From the IMG/VR virus record IMGVR_UViG_3300033141_002781, positions 1-25,369 of that record: 25,369 nucleotides of DNA; one strand, written 5' to 3'. Shown one piece after another: positions 1-7,342 of this stretch. Position 1 is the first letter of the stretch. The number at the start of each line of letters is the position of its first letter. The DNA is from a virus. The notes beneath the pieces were generated by a model. That model saw only the letters and a list, made by a program, of their open reading frames with translations, did no database searches and was not told where the DNA came from. A program made the position numbers and the translations under genes.

Positions 1-339
1 CTCAAAACAGACTACATCGGCATAAAACAAGACGGAGCAATAAACTTCTTCGGAGGACTACAACAGAAAGGCGAAGCACTAACACTAGACGATGACGAAA
101 CCTATAACCTACCACGTGAAGTGAATGGTTTCGGTTTCATACAGATAGCAGACAACGAGGAATACGCATGGTTCTTCTTCAACAAAGATGGTGAAGTAAC
201 ACTAGTTGCAAACAGTGCAAATGTAGATAATGCTGATACGGACGGGAAATTCTGTATATATGATGGTGGAGACTATGTTGTCCTAAAGAATAGGTTAGGT
301 TCTACAAGGAAAATAAGATATATGACATGGAGTGAGTAA
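1..339 (+). CDS. Virion surface/fibre-like protein, 3' end only
   Basis: The reading frame is open from the first base of the window and ends in TAA at 337-339, so at least 112 residues of a longer protein are present; the ATG at 121 is internal and not a likely start. The visible part is rich in Gly, Asp, Asn and aromatic residues in short alternating blocks (for example YIGIKQDGAINFFGG), as in beta-structured fibre, spike or capsid decoration proteins. No catalytic motif is seen and I do not recognise a family. Codons in the first 200 bases end in C much more often (AAC, GAC, TTC, TAC) than in the genes downstream, which may point to recombination at this edge. The next small gene starts two bases after the stop, so this looks like the end of an operon. 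The structural role is inferred from composition and context only. Confidence 0.6.
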   Translation, partial: LKTDYIGIKQDGAINFFGGLQQKGEALTLDDDETYNLPREVNGFGFIQIADNEEYAWFFFNKDGEVTLVANSANVDNADTDGKFCIYDGGDYVVLKNRLGSTRKIRYMTWSE

Positions 340-340
340 T

Positions 341-454
341 ATGAGTATGAAATTATTTGGAAATCTTATTGAGATTGATGAAACTATACTTGCGGACAAC
401 GTTCCATTTGATATGGGAATATCTGTAACTAAAACAATAAAAACAGATATCTGA
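341..454 (+). CDS. Small protein of unknown function (37 aa)
   Basis: An ORF of 37 codons begins ATG AGT ATG AAA one base after the preceding gene's stop codon and ends in TGA at 452-454. It holds a mix of hydrophobic and acidic residues (MSMKLFGNLIEIDETILADN at the start) and no predicted membrane segment. The tight spacing suggests co-expression with the upstream gene, and a strong TATA box follows directly after its stop, so it closes its transcription unit. No ribosome binding site of good quality is present, only GAGTAAT. It may be a real small virion protein or the remains of a longer one; no family is recognised. Confidence 0.45.
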   Translation: MSMKLFGNLIEIDETILADNVPFDMGISVTKTIKTDI

Positions 455-470
455 TCTTTTCTAATATATA

Positions 471-478
471 TTTATAAA
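471..478 (+). promoter_or_regulatory. Archaeal TATA box for the gene at 510
   Basis: TTTATAAA lies in an AT-rich stretch between two genes, about 25 nt before the expected transcription start near position 500. The gene at 510 has the ribosome binding site GAGGTGAT (496-503), so the leader would be only about ten bases long. Confidence 0.65.
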
Positions 479-509
479 GTTGCTTAGGGACTTATGAGGT
501 GATGTTAAT

Positions 510-1064
510 ATGCCTGAACTAAGATTACATTTTCAAGAGTCTCTAATATCAAAAGAGAACATAGAAGACATGCTTACAATCATGAATAGGGATGTCAAGG
601 ACAATTCAGATAAATTTACTTCTAGGAACAAATGGTTTAGGAGCATTCTTAGAAACTATGCTCTTGTATCTAAGAACAGTAGAGAAAGATACGAATCTAC
701 TAAGAAGTTAACTATACGTAATAAAACTGTAAAGGTAGAGAAACTAGAACCTTGGGAAGGTACAGGAGCTGATATACTAGTAGACAGTTTTGATGGGTAT
801 GAACTAATTCTTCCCATAGGTAAACTTCAGATGAAATGGTTGTCTAAGGGATTCGTATGGGAGAATACTATAAAGAAATACCTAGAAGAAGTTGAGAATG
901 AGACTGATATCAATTATTACACTTCACTAGCAGATCTATGCAGGGATCTTATATTGACTTCTTTACTGAGAATGCAGACTAGGGTTGATCTTGAGAAGTT
1001 AAAGGACGAAGAAGAGGATCTCAATGATCCTTACGATGAAGAGAATGAGGAAGACGGTTCATAA
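510..1064 (+). CDS. Hypothetical head-module protein with acidic tail (184 aa)
   Basis: Starts at ATG 510, six bases after the ribosome binding site GAGGTGAT, and has its own TATA box. The protein is mostly charged and probably helical. The N-terminal 60 residues are basic (SRNKWFRSILRN), the middle has a short beta-like stretch (DILVDSFDGYELILPIGKLQ), and the last 25 residues are almost all Asp and Glu. Acidic tails occur in virion scaffolding and chaperone proteins, but no family is recognised. It is followed by T-rich sequence and then by another promoter, so it is probably transcribed alone. A role in head assembly is only suggested by its position before the prohead protease. Confidence 0.75.
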   Translation: MPELRLHFQESLISKENIEDMLTIMNRDVKDNSDKFTSRNKWFRSILRNYALVSKNSRERYESTKKLTIRNKTVKVEKLEPWEGTGADILVDSFDGYELILPIGKLQMKWLSKGFVWENTIKKYLEEVENETDINYYTSLADLCRDLILTSLLRMQTRVDLEKLKDEEEDLNDPYDEENEEDGS

Positions 1065-1107
1065 TAATCAAAGTTCTAATTTCTTTCATTTTTATTATTG
1101 AAAAATG

Positions 1108-1114
1108 TTTAAAT
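1108..1114 (+). promoter_or_regulatory. Probable TATA box for the genes at 1146 and 1319
   Basis: TTTAAAT preceded by GAAAAATG lies after the T-rich end of the preceding gene. It stands about 35 nt before the ATG at 1146, giving a leader of roughly ten bases with AGGGAGT as a possible ribosome binding site. Confidence 0.5.
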
Positions 1115-1145
1115 CCTGTAAGCCAAAGGGAGTAATTGATGATTA

Positions 1146-1319
1146 ATGACGTGGGTATATAGTAGGGATTTCCCATATACGTTTCCGATATTCTTTGACG
1201 ATAGACGTATTGCGAGTGATATACTAAACGTTAAAGTTCTTAACAATTATCGTGAAGTTGAAGTACATAATAACTATCGTACAGTTAGATTATTAGAAAC
1301 AAAGAGGTGTACTAGATAA
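1146..1319 (+). CDS. Small protein of unknown function (57 aa)
   Basis: An ORF of 57 codons from ATG 1146 to TAA 1317-1319, whose stop overlaps the start of the next gene (TAATG), which is good evidence that it is translated. It begins MTWVYSRDFPYTFPIFFDDR and is rich in aromatic and basic residues. Near the C-terminus it has a small internal duplication, NNYREV followed by NNYRTV, which is also visible in the DNA. No family is recognised. A competing ATG at 1140 opens only a 7-codon frame. The promoter at 1108 and the overlap make a two-gene unit with the BppU-like gene. Confidence 0.6.
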   Translation: MTWVYSRDFPYTFPIFFDDRRIASDILNVKVLNNYREVEVHNNYRTVRLLETKRCTR

Positions 1320-1601
1320 TGAGTATTAAATATGATTTCACTATTAAAGAAGGAGATACTGGTCCTGATCTATTAGTCACTTTGATAGATGAGGACGGTG
1401 ATATTGTTGACATATCTGATTACAGATGCTACAGTAGTTGATGCTAGTAATGGGAGTGTAAAATATGTATGGACTACATCTGATACCGATACTCCGGGAG
1501 AGTATAGAGGAGAATTCTATGTAGACTTTGATGGTACAGAGAAAATAACATTCCCTAACAATGGATATATTTCTATAATGATCTATAGAAGTAGTGCGTA
1601 A
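1319..1601 (+). pseudogene. BppU N-terminal-domain-like protein, reading frame broken
   Basis: From ATG 1319 the frame reads MSIKYDFTIKEGDTGPDLLV and on through a stretch ending DIVDISDY, then meets TGA at 1439-1441. The +1 frame continues sensibly as TDATVVDASNGSVKYVW through GEYRGEFYV and FPNNGYISIMI to TAA 1599-1601. Together these match the layout I know for the small beta-sandwich at the start of phage baseplate upper proteins (BppU_N type: the KxGDTxP start, the G-x-Y-x-W strand, the GEYRGEF strand, the TFPNxGY end). That family usually has roughly 15 more residues between the two halves, so the break looks like a short deletion that also shifted frame, near the repeated bases GATTACAG. 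I see no slippery site. It could be a pseudogene or an assembly error. The ATG at 1389 is not a natural start. Confidence 0.6.
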
Positions 1602-1608
1602 AGATAAC

Positions 1609-1636
1609 TTTTATATCCTTTTCCTTTATTTATAAA
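1609..1636 (+). promoter_or_regulatory. Two TATA-like boxes before the protease gene
   Basis: TTTTATAT (1609-1616) and TTTATAAA (1629-1636) precede the protease gene. The first predicts a transcription start near 1640, just before ATG 1647. The second predicts one near 1657, at ATG 1656. Either would give a leaderless or nearly leaderless message. Confidence 0.55.
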
Positions 1637-1646
1637 TGTGATAATA

Positions 1647-3494
1647 ATGTCACAAATGAATACTGAAGTTGAATCAATTACTACATTCACATATGAAGAG
1701 TTAGCTGACAAATTAAAGCTTAATGGGATAATGTTAGCTCCCGGTAATTGGAAGGGTATTGATTATAGAGTTGAAGACATTAAAGCTATGTATGATTCCT
1801 ATGGTATGAAACTAGAAGATCTAGATATGGTTGTAGAGCATGGATATGATCCCGATTATGCTTATAGACAGGTTGGTGGACATGATAAGGTTATCTGGGA
1901 TGATAATCTTAAAGCTGTTGTTTATCAAAGTATTATAGAAGATCCTGATGCTATAGATGATGTTAAGTCTGGTAAATTCAGGGGTACGTCTTTAAAGATC
2001 AAGAGGGACATTGTTCTAGAAGACGGTAAAATGGTAGCCAAGAATCTAGTTCCTTTGGACAATTCACTAACGAGACTACCTGCGTGTAAATCATGTGTGA
2101 TAACATCTTATGAAGAAATGTCCAAAGATGGAAAACATATAGAGTACTTAGGAATATATGATACCGATGAGATTAAAGAAGCTTTAAAAGAGGCTACATG
2201 TAATAATCACTCGATTATGATGAATATAGACAAAGAACTAAGTAATGCTATTGATACTATAGCTGGTTACTTTAAAGTAGATAGGTCTATAGTATATGGT
2301 ATTAAAGAGATTCTTTCTAATATGTCTGAAGAGGACTGTTCATGCGCATACGAATTGTCTGATACCGAAGAACTCTCTGTATTAACATTTGGAGAAAGTC
2401 ATTGGGATCTACCTAAGGCTGATATGGATAGAACATGGTCTTTTAGTTCAAAAGACTATACAATAGAACAGCTACAGAGGGCTTGTATTATCTATCAAGG
2501 AGATAAAGATAACAAGACAAGCTATAAACTACCACATCATCTACCTGATGGTACTGTTGTATGGCATGGTGTAGATGCAGCTATTAAGTCACTTAAAGGT
2601 GCTAGAGGCGGAGTTGATGCTTCTGAGGAAGATAAGAAAAGAGCCTTTGCACATCTGAATAGACATGCTAAAGCATTTGGTAAAGAAGTAGAACCATTAA
2701 GTTATCCTCCTAAGACAGATGCAGAGAGAGCTAAAGAACACTTTGATATATCTGATGAGGAATGGAATAAACTTACAGAAGAAGAGAAGAAGGAATATAT
2801 AGCTAAACTTCCTACAAGAGGTACTCGTTATATGAGCAATATCAATATAAAGATGGAACGAGATAATGGGAATGATGTTGAAATGTCAAATGAGTTTAAG
2901 AACTTAGAAGAGATAGAAGACGATGAACTGCTTGAAGTCAAAAGACGAATAGATGAGGAAGTAGTTCAGAGGGGTATTACAGAAGCATTGTCTGATGATG
3001 ATCAACCTAATGATGATCAGCCATCTGATGTAGATGATCCAGACCAAGACACTCCTCCAGATGATGAGGGGGGTTCAGGTAATGACGATCTTCCAACTGA
3101 TGATGTTGATGATGAAGATGATTCAGATGATGGGGATGCTGGTAATGTAGATGAGCCAAAAGGCGATGAACCAAAGGATGATGAACCGAAAGAACAAGAC
3201 ACACCAGAGTATGCTACTAAGGAAGATATAACAAATCTAGAAAAGCTGCTTGAGGAAATAGCAAAGAAATTAGAGCCTAAGGAAGAACCTAATGATGATA
3301 AAGATACACCTGATGAGGGTACTAGTGATGTGGATGATGCTGATGAAGACAGTCCTCCTGATGATGATTCTGATGAAGATTCAGGTGATGATGAATTTGA
3401 TGAAGAAGCTTTCATTAAACAATACGGTAATGACCTAGAAGCTATAGCTGCTATTCTCATAGAGAATGAGAAGGGGAAGTTTGGAAATGAGTGA
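1647..3494 (+). CDS. Prohead maturation protease with acidic scaffold-like C-terminus
   Basis: Residues 1-160 resemble phage prohead proteases: a His in VVEHGYDP (about residue 65), a beta-rich core, the Ser of FRGTSLKIK (about 115) and the closing motif LDNSLTRLPAC before the domain end. Residues about 245-360 hold a second module often attached to such proteases, with YKLPHH, GTVVWHGVDAA and AHLNRHAKAFG. From about residue 440 the protein is very acidic and rich in Asp, Pro and Ser, interrupted by a coiled coil (TNLEKLLEEIAKKLEP), and ends in a folded-looking stretch, EEAFIKQYGNDLEAIAAIL. Such a tail would suit an internal scaffold that is digested during maturation. I prefer ATG 1647 to GTG 1638 because of the promoters. 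Protease identity is likely; the catalytic residues are proposed by pattern only. Confidence 0.72.
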   Translation: MSQMNTEVESITTFTYEELADKLKLNGIMLAPGNWKGIDYRVEDIKAMYDSYGMKLEDLDMVVEHGYDPDYAYRQVGGHDKVIWDDNLKAVVYQSIIEDPDAIDDVKSGKFRGTSLKIKRDIVLEDGKMVAKNLVPLDNSLTRLPACKSCVITSYEEMSKDGKHIEYLGIYDTDEIKEALKEATCNNHSIMMNIDKELSNAIDTIAGYFKVDRSIVYGIKEILSNMSEEDCSCAYELSDTEELSVLTFGESHWDLPKADMDRTWSFSSKDYTIEQLQRACIIYQGDKDNKTSYKLPHHLPDGTVVWHGVDAAIKSLKGARGGVDASEEDKKRAFAHLNRHAKAFGKEVEPLSYPPKTDAERAKEHFDISDEEWNKLTEEEKKEYIAKLPTRGTRYMSNINIKMERDNGNDVEMSNEFKNLEEIEDDELLEVKRRIDEEVVQRGITEALSDDDQPNDDQPSDVDDPDQDTPPDDEGGSGNDDLPTDDVDDEDDSDDGDAGNVDEPKGDEPKDDEPKEQDTPEYATKEDITNLEKLLEEIAKKLEPKEEPNDDKDTPDEGTSDVDDADEDSPPDDDSDEDSGDDEFDEEAFIKQYGNDLEAIAAILIENEKGKFGNE

Positions 3495-3816
3495 TACAGA
3501 AGATAATAAAGATACACAGACTACAGAGGAACAATTAGTTAGTGCGATTAACCAATTAGCAACCTTAGTTGGTAAACTATCTCAAGATGTGGAAGATGTA
3601 AAGTCAGAACTTAGAAGTGTAAAGAGTAATTCTAATACAGGACCAGTTCTTCTTGATGGTGATGAACAAGCTGTACATCACACAATAAAAAGAATTGAGA
3701 GTATGAAGCTTAATGATCATTTTAGTAATAGACAAAAAGCAGAAGAAGCATTGTCTAATGCTGCTGATATGGCTATTATAGATTATAAGAAGAACCCACC
3801 AAAACATAGACAATAA
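3487..3816 (+). CDS. Small coiled-coil protein before the capsid gene (109 aa)
   Basis: Starts at ATG 3487 inside the last codons of the protease gene (8-base overlap) with AAGGGGAAG as ribosome binding site; the in-frame ATG at 3466 is less likely. Residues 1-18 are acidic and Thr-rich (MSDTEDNKDTQTTEEQ). Residues 19-52 form a heptad-like helix (LVSAINQLATLVGKLSQDVE). A flexible linker follows and then a basic helical end. Small helical proteins between protease and capsid genes are often scaffold or head accessory proteins, so that is my inference; no family is recognised. A T-tract follows its stop codon, which would end the protease transcript here. Confidence 0.65.
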   Translation: MSDTEDNKDTQTTEEQLVSAINQLATLVGKLSQDVEDVKSELRSVKSNSNTGPVLLDGDEQAVHHTIKRIESMKLNDHFSNRQKAEEALSNAADMAIIDYKKNPPKHRQ

Positions 3817-3825
3817 TAACTCAAA

Positions 3826-3840
3826 TTTTTTTGATTTATT
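3826..3840 (+). terminator. T-tract terminator before the capsid promoter
   Basis: Seven T residues (3826-3832) and a further T-rich stretch follow the stop at 3814-3816, with no stem. Archaeal transcription commonly ends at such tracts. Confidence 0.45.
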
Positions 3841-3850
3841 TAAAGTAATA

Positions 3851-3858
3851 TTTATAAG
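3851..3858 (+). promoter_or_regulatory. TATA box of the major capsid gene
   Basis: TTTATAAG lies about 35 nt before ATG 3888, predicting a start near 3880 and a leader of under ten bases. No ribosome binding site is present, which agrees with nearly leaderless translation. Confidence 0.65.
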
Positions 3859-3887
3859 CACTAAATCATTACCCATACTTGATAACT

Positions 3888-4967
3888 ATGAAGAATATTG
3901 AGGAATTGGCTCTCGGTACTGCTGATGTAGCAGCAATTACTCCTAAAATGATTGCTTCTGCTATTCAAGAAGTAGCTAGGGGTGAGAGAATATTTGCTCA
4001 GTTCTTTAGAGAAAACAGGGATCTAGTGGGTAAGAATAAGCCTCACGAAATTGTCTTCCCAAAGAAGCAGACTGGTATATCAACATCTTGGGGTGTATCT
4101 CCGGGTGGAACAGTATCTGCTTCAAGTATGACTTATGATGCGACAACCATCAGAGTCGCTAAGGGTGGAATTAGGCTTGAGTTTACTAACGAAGCACTAG
4201 AAGCTGCAATGAGAGATGTTATCAAAGACCACATCTATGAGGCAGGTCTAGAGTGGGCTGAACAGATTGACAGTGTTGCAAAGACTGTACTGCTTGATAT
4301 TAAGACAAGCATACATGTGTTTACTGCTGCCGAGGATAAGACTTCAGATACTGTAGGTTCAACAGGTGCTCCAATACTTAACATTAGTTCTGTTAATGGA
4401 AACACATTAGACTACGTTGACTACTATGATGGTGTACTTCACTTTAAATCAAGTACTCCTACAAGTACTGTAACCTATACTTATGCTAACAGACCAAACG
4501 GTAACACAATGACCGTAGAGGTACAGAACCAACAGACACTATCTGTTTGGGACATGTTACAAGTAAGGAACAAGGTCATCAGCCAGAACAGACACCCAGA
4601 TATATTCATTATGAACGACTCTGATCTAGATGGTCTACTTTATGACAGTAAAGTAAAGTTCTTGGACAGGTCTGCATATGGTAACAGTGAACCTCTAAGG
4701 AATGGAGAGATAGGCAAGATATTTGGACTCAAGATAGTAACAAGTACTAGAGCACCAGAGGGTGCAGGTATTGTTCTCGATACAAGTCGTCTGGGATATG
4801 ATGTACATAAGAGAGATCTAAGAGGTTACAGAGAGGACAAATATGAATACGACTCAGTTTGGTATCACTTCTGGTCTGAAAGAAACTTTGGTGTGACTGA
4901 TGACTTGAGTGTAGGACTAGTTGTAGGAGCTTATGCAAGTAGTGACTATAGAGCAACAGTAACGTGA
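3888..4967 (+). CDS. Major capsid protein, HK97 fold (359 aa)
   Basis: The protein begins MKNIEELALGTADVAAITPK. A helical N-arm is followed by a P-domain-like stretch (the IVFPKKQ strand, the GGIRLEFTNEALE segment and the long helix HIYEAGLEWAEQIDSVAK) and a C-terminal part with VWDMLQVRNKVISQN, PDIFIMNDSDLDGLL and LKIVTSTRAPEGAGIVLDTS, all typical of HK97-type capsid proteins and encapsulin relatives. Residues about 145-205 are beta-rich (VNGNTLDYVDYYDGVLHFKS) and may be a small inserted domain on the capsomer surface. It has its own TATA box and a T-tract terminator, which fits high single-gene expression. The frame is also open from TTG 3879, but ATG 3888 fits the promoter better. The fold is assigned by pattern and by position between protease and connector. 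Confidence 0.85.
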   Translation: MKNIEELALGTADVAAITPKMIASAIQEVARGERIFAQFFRENRDLVGKNKPHEIVFPKKQTGISTSWGVSPGGTVSASSMTYDATTIRVAKGGIRLEFTNEALEAAMRDVIKDHIYEAGLEWAEQIDSVAKTVLLDIKTSIHVFTAAEDKTSDTVGSTGAPILNISSVNGNTLDYVDYYDGVLHFKSSTPTSTVTYTYANRPNGNTMTVEVQNQQTLSVWDMLQVRNKVISQNRHPDIFIMNDSDLDGLLYDSKVKFLDRSAYGNSEPLRNGEIGKIFGLKIVTSTRAPEGAGIVLDTSRLGYDVHKRDLRGYREDKYEYDSVWYHFWSERNFGVTDDLSVGLVVGAYASSDYRATVT

Positions 4968-4977
4968 ATCTAATCAC

Positions 4978-4994
4978 TTTTTTTATCTTTTTTT
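4978..4994 (+). terminator. Double T-tract terminator after the capsid gene
   Basis: Two runs of seven T (4978-4984 and 4988-4994) lie 10-27 bases after the capsid stop codon, without a stem. This is the clearest terminator in the window and separates capsid from connector transcription. Confidence 0.6.
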
Positions 4995-5013
4995 ATTAAG
5001 TATACATCAGATT

Positions 5014-5021
5014 TTTATATA
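5014..5021 (+). promoter_or_regulatory. TATA box of the connector operon
   Basis: TTTATATA stands about 32 nt before ATG 5050. No ribosome binding site is seen, so a nearly leaderless message for the connector and the following genes is likely. Confidence 0.6.
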
Positions 5022-5049
5022 GTCTATTACATTGTATATTTGATTATAG

Positions 5050-5682
5050 ATGTCAAGATGGATAACTGCTGAAGATATGAGAAGATTAAATGGTTTGCCT
5101 TCTAATGATAGTAATCCTAATTATGCACCCGATTCTCTTTTACAGTATTATATTGATAGGGGGCAAATATCAGTAAGAAATCATATATCTGTTATGAATA
5201 GAGACGACCAGATGTCAGGTTCTCTAAACGGTAGTAATACAGAGTTCTATGTTAGTAACTATCCTATTTTCGATAATAACTATGATGGTTCTATTAACTC
5301 ACACGATATAACGGTATATGGATGGGGAGACTTAGACGATTTTAATACAAAGACATCGTTATCTGTTGCTTCTGTAAATTATCTAGAAGGAAGAGTAGTA
5401 ATGTCTTCTGCACCCTCTTCAACATTTGAAGTTCTTACAGCAGATTATAGGCATAGTAGATATGAAATAGATTTTACTCAACTAGAGTTAGCAGTAGCGT
5501 ATATGTCTGGTAAGATATACTTTGAAGCAGAATACTTTGAGATACCTGATAGAACAAGGGTAGGAGCACAATCTTATACGTATACTGAAAGACCTAATAT
5601 TAGAGCATGGAAAGCATATCTTAATGCGATAAGTAACATTATAAAGAACCCCATATCATCTGCTAAGAGAGGTAAGAGTTGA
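5050..5682 (+). CDS. Head-tail connector/adaptor protein with calcium-loop motif (210 aa)
   Basis: Begins MSRWITAEDMRRLNGLP, a short helical start typical of gp6-like connectors (helix, then a residue run naming the lattice interface). A beta-rich insertion covers residues about 55-135, beginning SGSLNGSNTEFYVSNYP and containing a 12-residue loop DNNYDGSINSHD at residues 75-86, which satisfies the Dx[DN]xDGxIxxxD calcium loop of EF-hands and dockerins. The C-terminal helices (TQLELAVAYMSGKIYFEAEY, then IRAWKAYLNAISNIIKNP) resemble the wedge helices of connectors. It directly follows the capsid gene and begins the neck operon. Ring-forming adaptor between portal and tail is the probable role; calcium binding is inferred from the motif. 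Confidence 0.65.
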   Translation: MSRWITAEDMRRLNGLPSNDSNPNYAPDSLLQYYIDRGQISVRNHISVMNRDDQMSGSLNGSNTEFYVSNYPIFDNNYDGSINSHDITVYGWGDLDDFNTKTSLSVASVNYLEGRVVMSSAPSSTFEVLTADYRHSRYEIDFTQLELAVAYMSGKIYFEAEYFEIPDRTRVGAQSYTYTERPNIRAWKAYLNAISNIIKNPISSAKRGKS

Positions 5683-5689
5683 TCTAATA

Positions 5690-6061
5690 ATGTCAGTAGA
5701 TAGGGTCTTTAATGCTGTAGCACGTAAATGGGGACAGATCATAGAGGTTAGACCTAGAACTATTACTACAGATACTAGCACAGGGAATCCTAGGTATGCG
5801 TTTAATGAAGAGGATTTTTACAAGATAAGAGCAACTGTATATGATGCTTCAGGACTTAGGGAATCGTGGTTCGAGATAGGTGTTACTAAGGATGTTGAAT
5901 ATGTAATATGTATAGCACCTGATTATCTAGACAAGATAAATGTACATGATCTCATAGTACTAGAGAATGGTGTAACCACAGAAGTTCTAAGGATCATAGA
6001 CAGAGGTATGGGACAATACGAGGATATGATTGAATTACAAACAAGGAGGACTGATACATGA
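5690..6061 (+). CDS. Head closure/neck protein (123 aa)
   Basis: ATG 5690 follows the connector stop by seven bases; the end overlaps the next gene by ATGA. The protein looks like a small beta-barrel: IEVRPRTITTDTSTGNPRYAF, then IRATVYDAS, VEYVICIAPDYLD, INVHDLIVLENG and VTTEVLRIIDRG. That strand order and size fit phage stopper or head-closure proteins (SPP1 gp16 and similar) that seal the connector before tail docking. No catalytic motif is seen. The assignment depends on fold-like pattern and position and is moderate. Confidence 0.6.
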   Translation: MSVDRVFNAVARKWGQIIEVRPRTITTDTSTGNPRYAFNEEDFYKIRATVYDASGLRESWFEIGVTKDVEYVICIAPDYLDKINVHDLIVLENGVTTEVLRIIDRGMGQYEDMIELQTRRTDT

Positions 6062-6438
6062 GTGATCTAGGAGTAGCATTATTAGAAGGAGCAGATGAAG
6101 GCATATTTCAAGTAGCAGAACTTTTAGCTGAAAGGATTAGAGAGATTGGAGGAGAACGATTTGAAGGATATAAATCTGCTAAGGCTATTAGGATAGAGAT
6201 AGGTCATTCTAGAGTAGAGATAGATGAATGGACTCCAGACGTAGGAAGTAAGGTAGATAAGTATAGATGTCCTGAAAGAAATTTTGTTATTGCTATAGTA
6301 CCAGAACCTCATAAGAGAAAGACGGGTACGGTTACAAAAGACCAAATAGATGTACTTGTTACAGATAATACTATAAAGGACATTATAGTTAAGAGTATAG
6401 ATATAAAGCTTAGACGAGCAGTAGGAGGAATTAAGTAA
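6058..6438 (+). CDS. Neck/tail-joining protein (126 aa)
   Basis: Overlaps both neighbours (ATGA at its start, TAATG at its end), so it is translationally coupled. It starts with a helical segment (GADEGIFQVAELLAERIREI) followed by alternating strands (AKAIRIEIGHSRVEIDEWTP, NFVIAIVPEPHK, IDVLVTD) and a basic C-terminus. The size and place between head closure and tail terminator match the HK97 gp10-like or tail completion proteins, but I do not recognise the sequence. It could also be a minor capsid protein. Confidence 0.5.
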   Translation: MSDLGVALLEGADEGIFQVAELLAERIREIGGERFEGYKSAKAIRIEIGHSRVEIDEWTPDVGSKVDKYRCPERNFVIAIVPEPHKRKTGTVTKDQIDVLVTDNTIKDIIVKSIDIKLRRAVGGIK

Positions 6439-7340
6439 TGGTATTTGATTTGAACGCAATGAAAGATGATCTTGTAAATAAACTCAGAGCAGATTTATGC
6501 CCAGAGAATACCATAGGAGGTACAGACTTTGATCTCAACAAGATTTATGATTACGAACTAGCGCAATCTTTCATTCCATTCAGTACAGCTTGGAGATCTT
6601 CTAGAAGATCGTTCCCTGTAGATATTAGTATGAAGAAGACTGGTAATCCTTCAGATTCTATAGAGGTTTGGTTATATGATACGTATAATGGCGTACCAAA
6701 TAATGCTATAACTGGTAGAACTCTACCACCATCATCTATAGAAACTTCGTATTCTGATGTTAGATTCTGGTTTGATCTATCGGATATTGGTAAAGAGTAC
6801 TACTTAGATACAAAGGGGACTTTCTGGTTCTATGTACAAACGGGTGGAACTATAGTAGATGATTCTAATTATTATTCCGTTGAGAGAAATACTGTTGATA
6901 CTGAATATTGGATGGGTTCATTATATTATAGACAAGAAGGTTCTGTAACATGGAATGCATTAGAGGCTGATATGAAGTTTAGTGCAAGTCTACCAACGTG
7001 GGTCTACGCTAATTACCCTCGCGAAGATATTAATCTATTTTCCTATCCACGCATAGCTGTAGATGTTCTTGGAAGACCTAATGTCACTACAAGATGGATA
7101 GATCATAGGTTAGCAGACTATACTATTAATATGGGTATTACTATATACTCTAGATACCCAGATGAATTAGACGATCTACTATCCTATACTGATAGATCCT
7201 TATGGCAATCGAGAACTAGTATGGATACCTTCAGAATAACTAGACCCGGTAAGTTCTCAAGCACTAAGGAAGTTAGAGAAGGTATATTCACTAGGACTAT
7301 GATATATCAGGGGACATTTAGAGAGACAGCAACCAACTAA
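6438..7340 (+). CDS. Tail terminator with inserted beta-sandwich domain (300 aa)
   Basis: Residues 1-30 (FDLNAMKDDLVNKLRADL) and about 195-300 (FSYPRIAVDVLGRP, YTINMGITIYSRYPDELDDL and a helical, basic end) resemble the two halves of a phage tail terminator, which caps the growing tail tube. Between them, residues about 40-185 form an unrelated beta-rich module: LAQSFIPFSTAWRSSRRSF, VDISMKKTGNPSDSIEVWLY, NGVPNNAITGR and later FWFYVQTGG. This matches the jelly-roll domains of surface glycoproteins with the phrase 'KKxGNPSxxxxVxLY'. Terminators are usually 130-160 residues, so the extra length equals one domain. The insert would project from the neck. The terminator call rests on position and the C-terminal pattern. 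Confidence 0.55.
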   Translation: MVFDLNAMKDDLVNKLRADLCPENTIGGTDFDLNKIYDYELAQSFIPFSTAWRSSRRSFPVDISMKKTGNPSDSIEVWLYDTYNGVPNNAITGRTLPPSSIETSYSDVRFWFDLSDIGKEYYLDTKGTFWFYVQTGGTIVDDSNYYSVERNTVDTEYWMGSLYYRQEGSVTWNALEADMKFSASLPTWVYANYPREDINLFSYPRIAVDVLGRPNVTTRWIDHRLADYTINMGITIYSRYPDELDDLLSYTDRSLWQSRTSMDTFRITRPGKFSSTKEVREGIFTRTMIYQGTFRETATN

Positions 7341-7342
7341 CA

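Noticed and set aside
510-1064. Portal protein
   Set aside because: At 184 residues it is far too short and shows none of the usual portal patterns; the portal gene is probably outside the window.
3017-3517. A 166-codon Ser-rich frame on the minus strand
   Set aside because: It is the antisense of the Asp/Glu/Pro-rich protease tail; GAT repeats read backwards give Ser codons. No promoter or start signal supports it.
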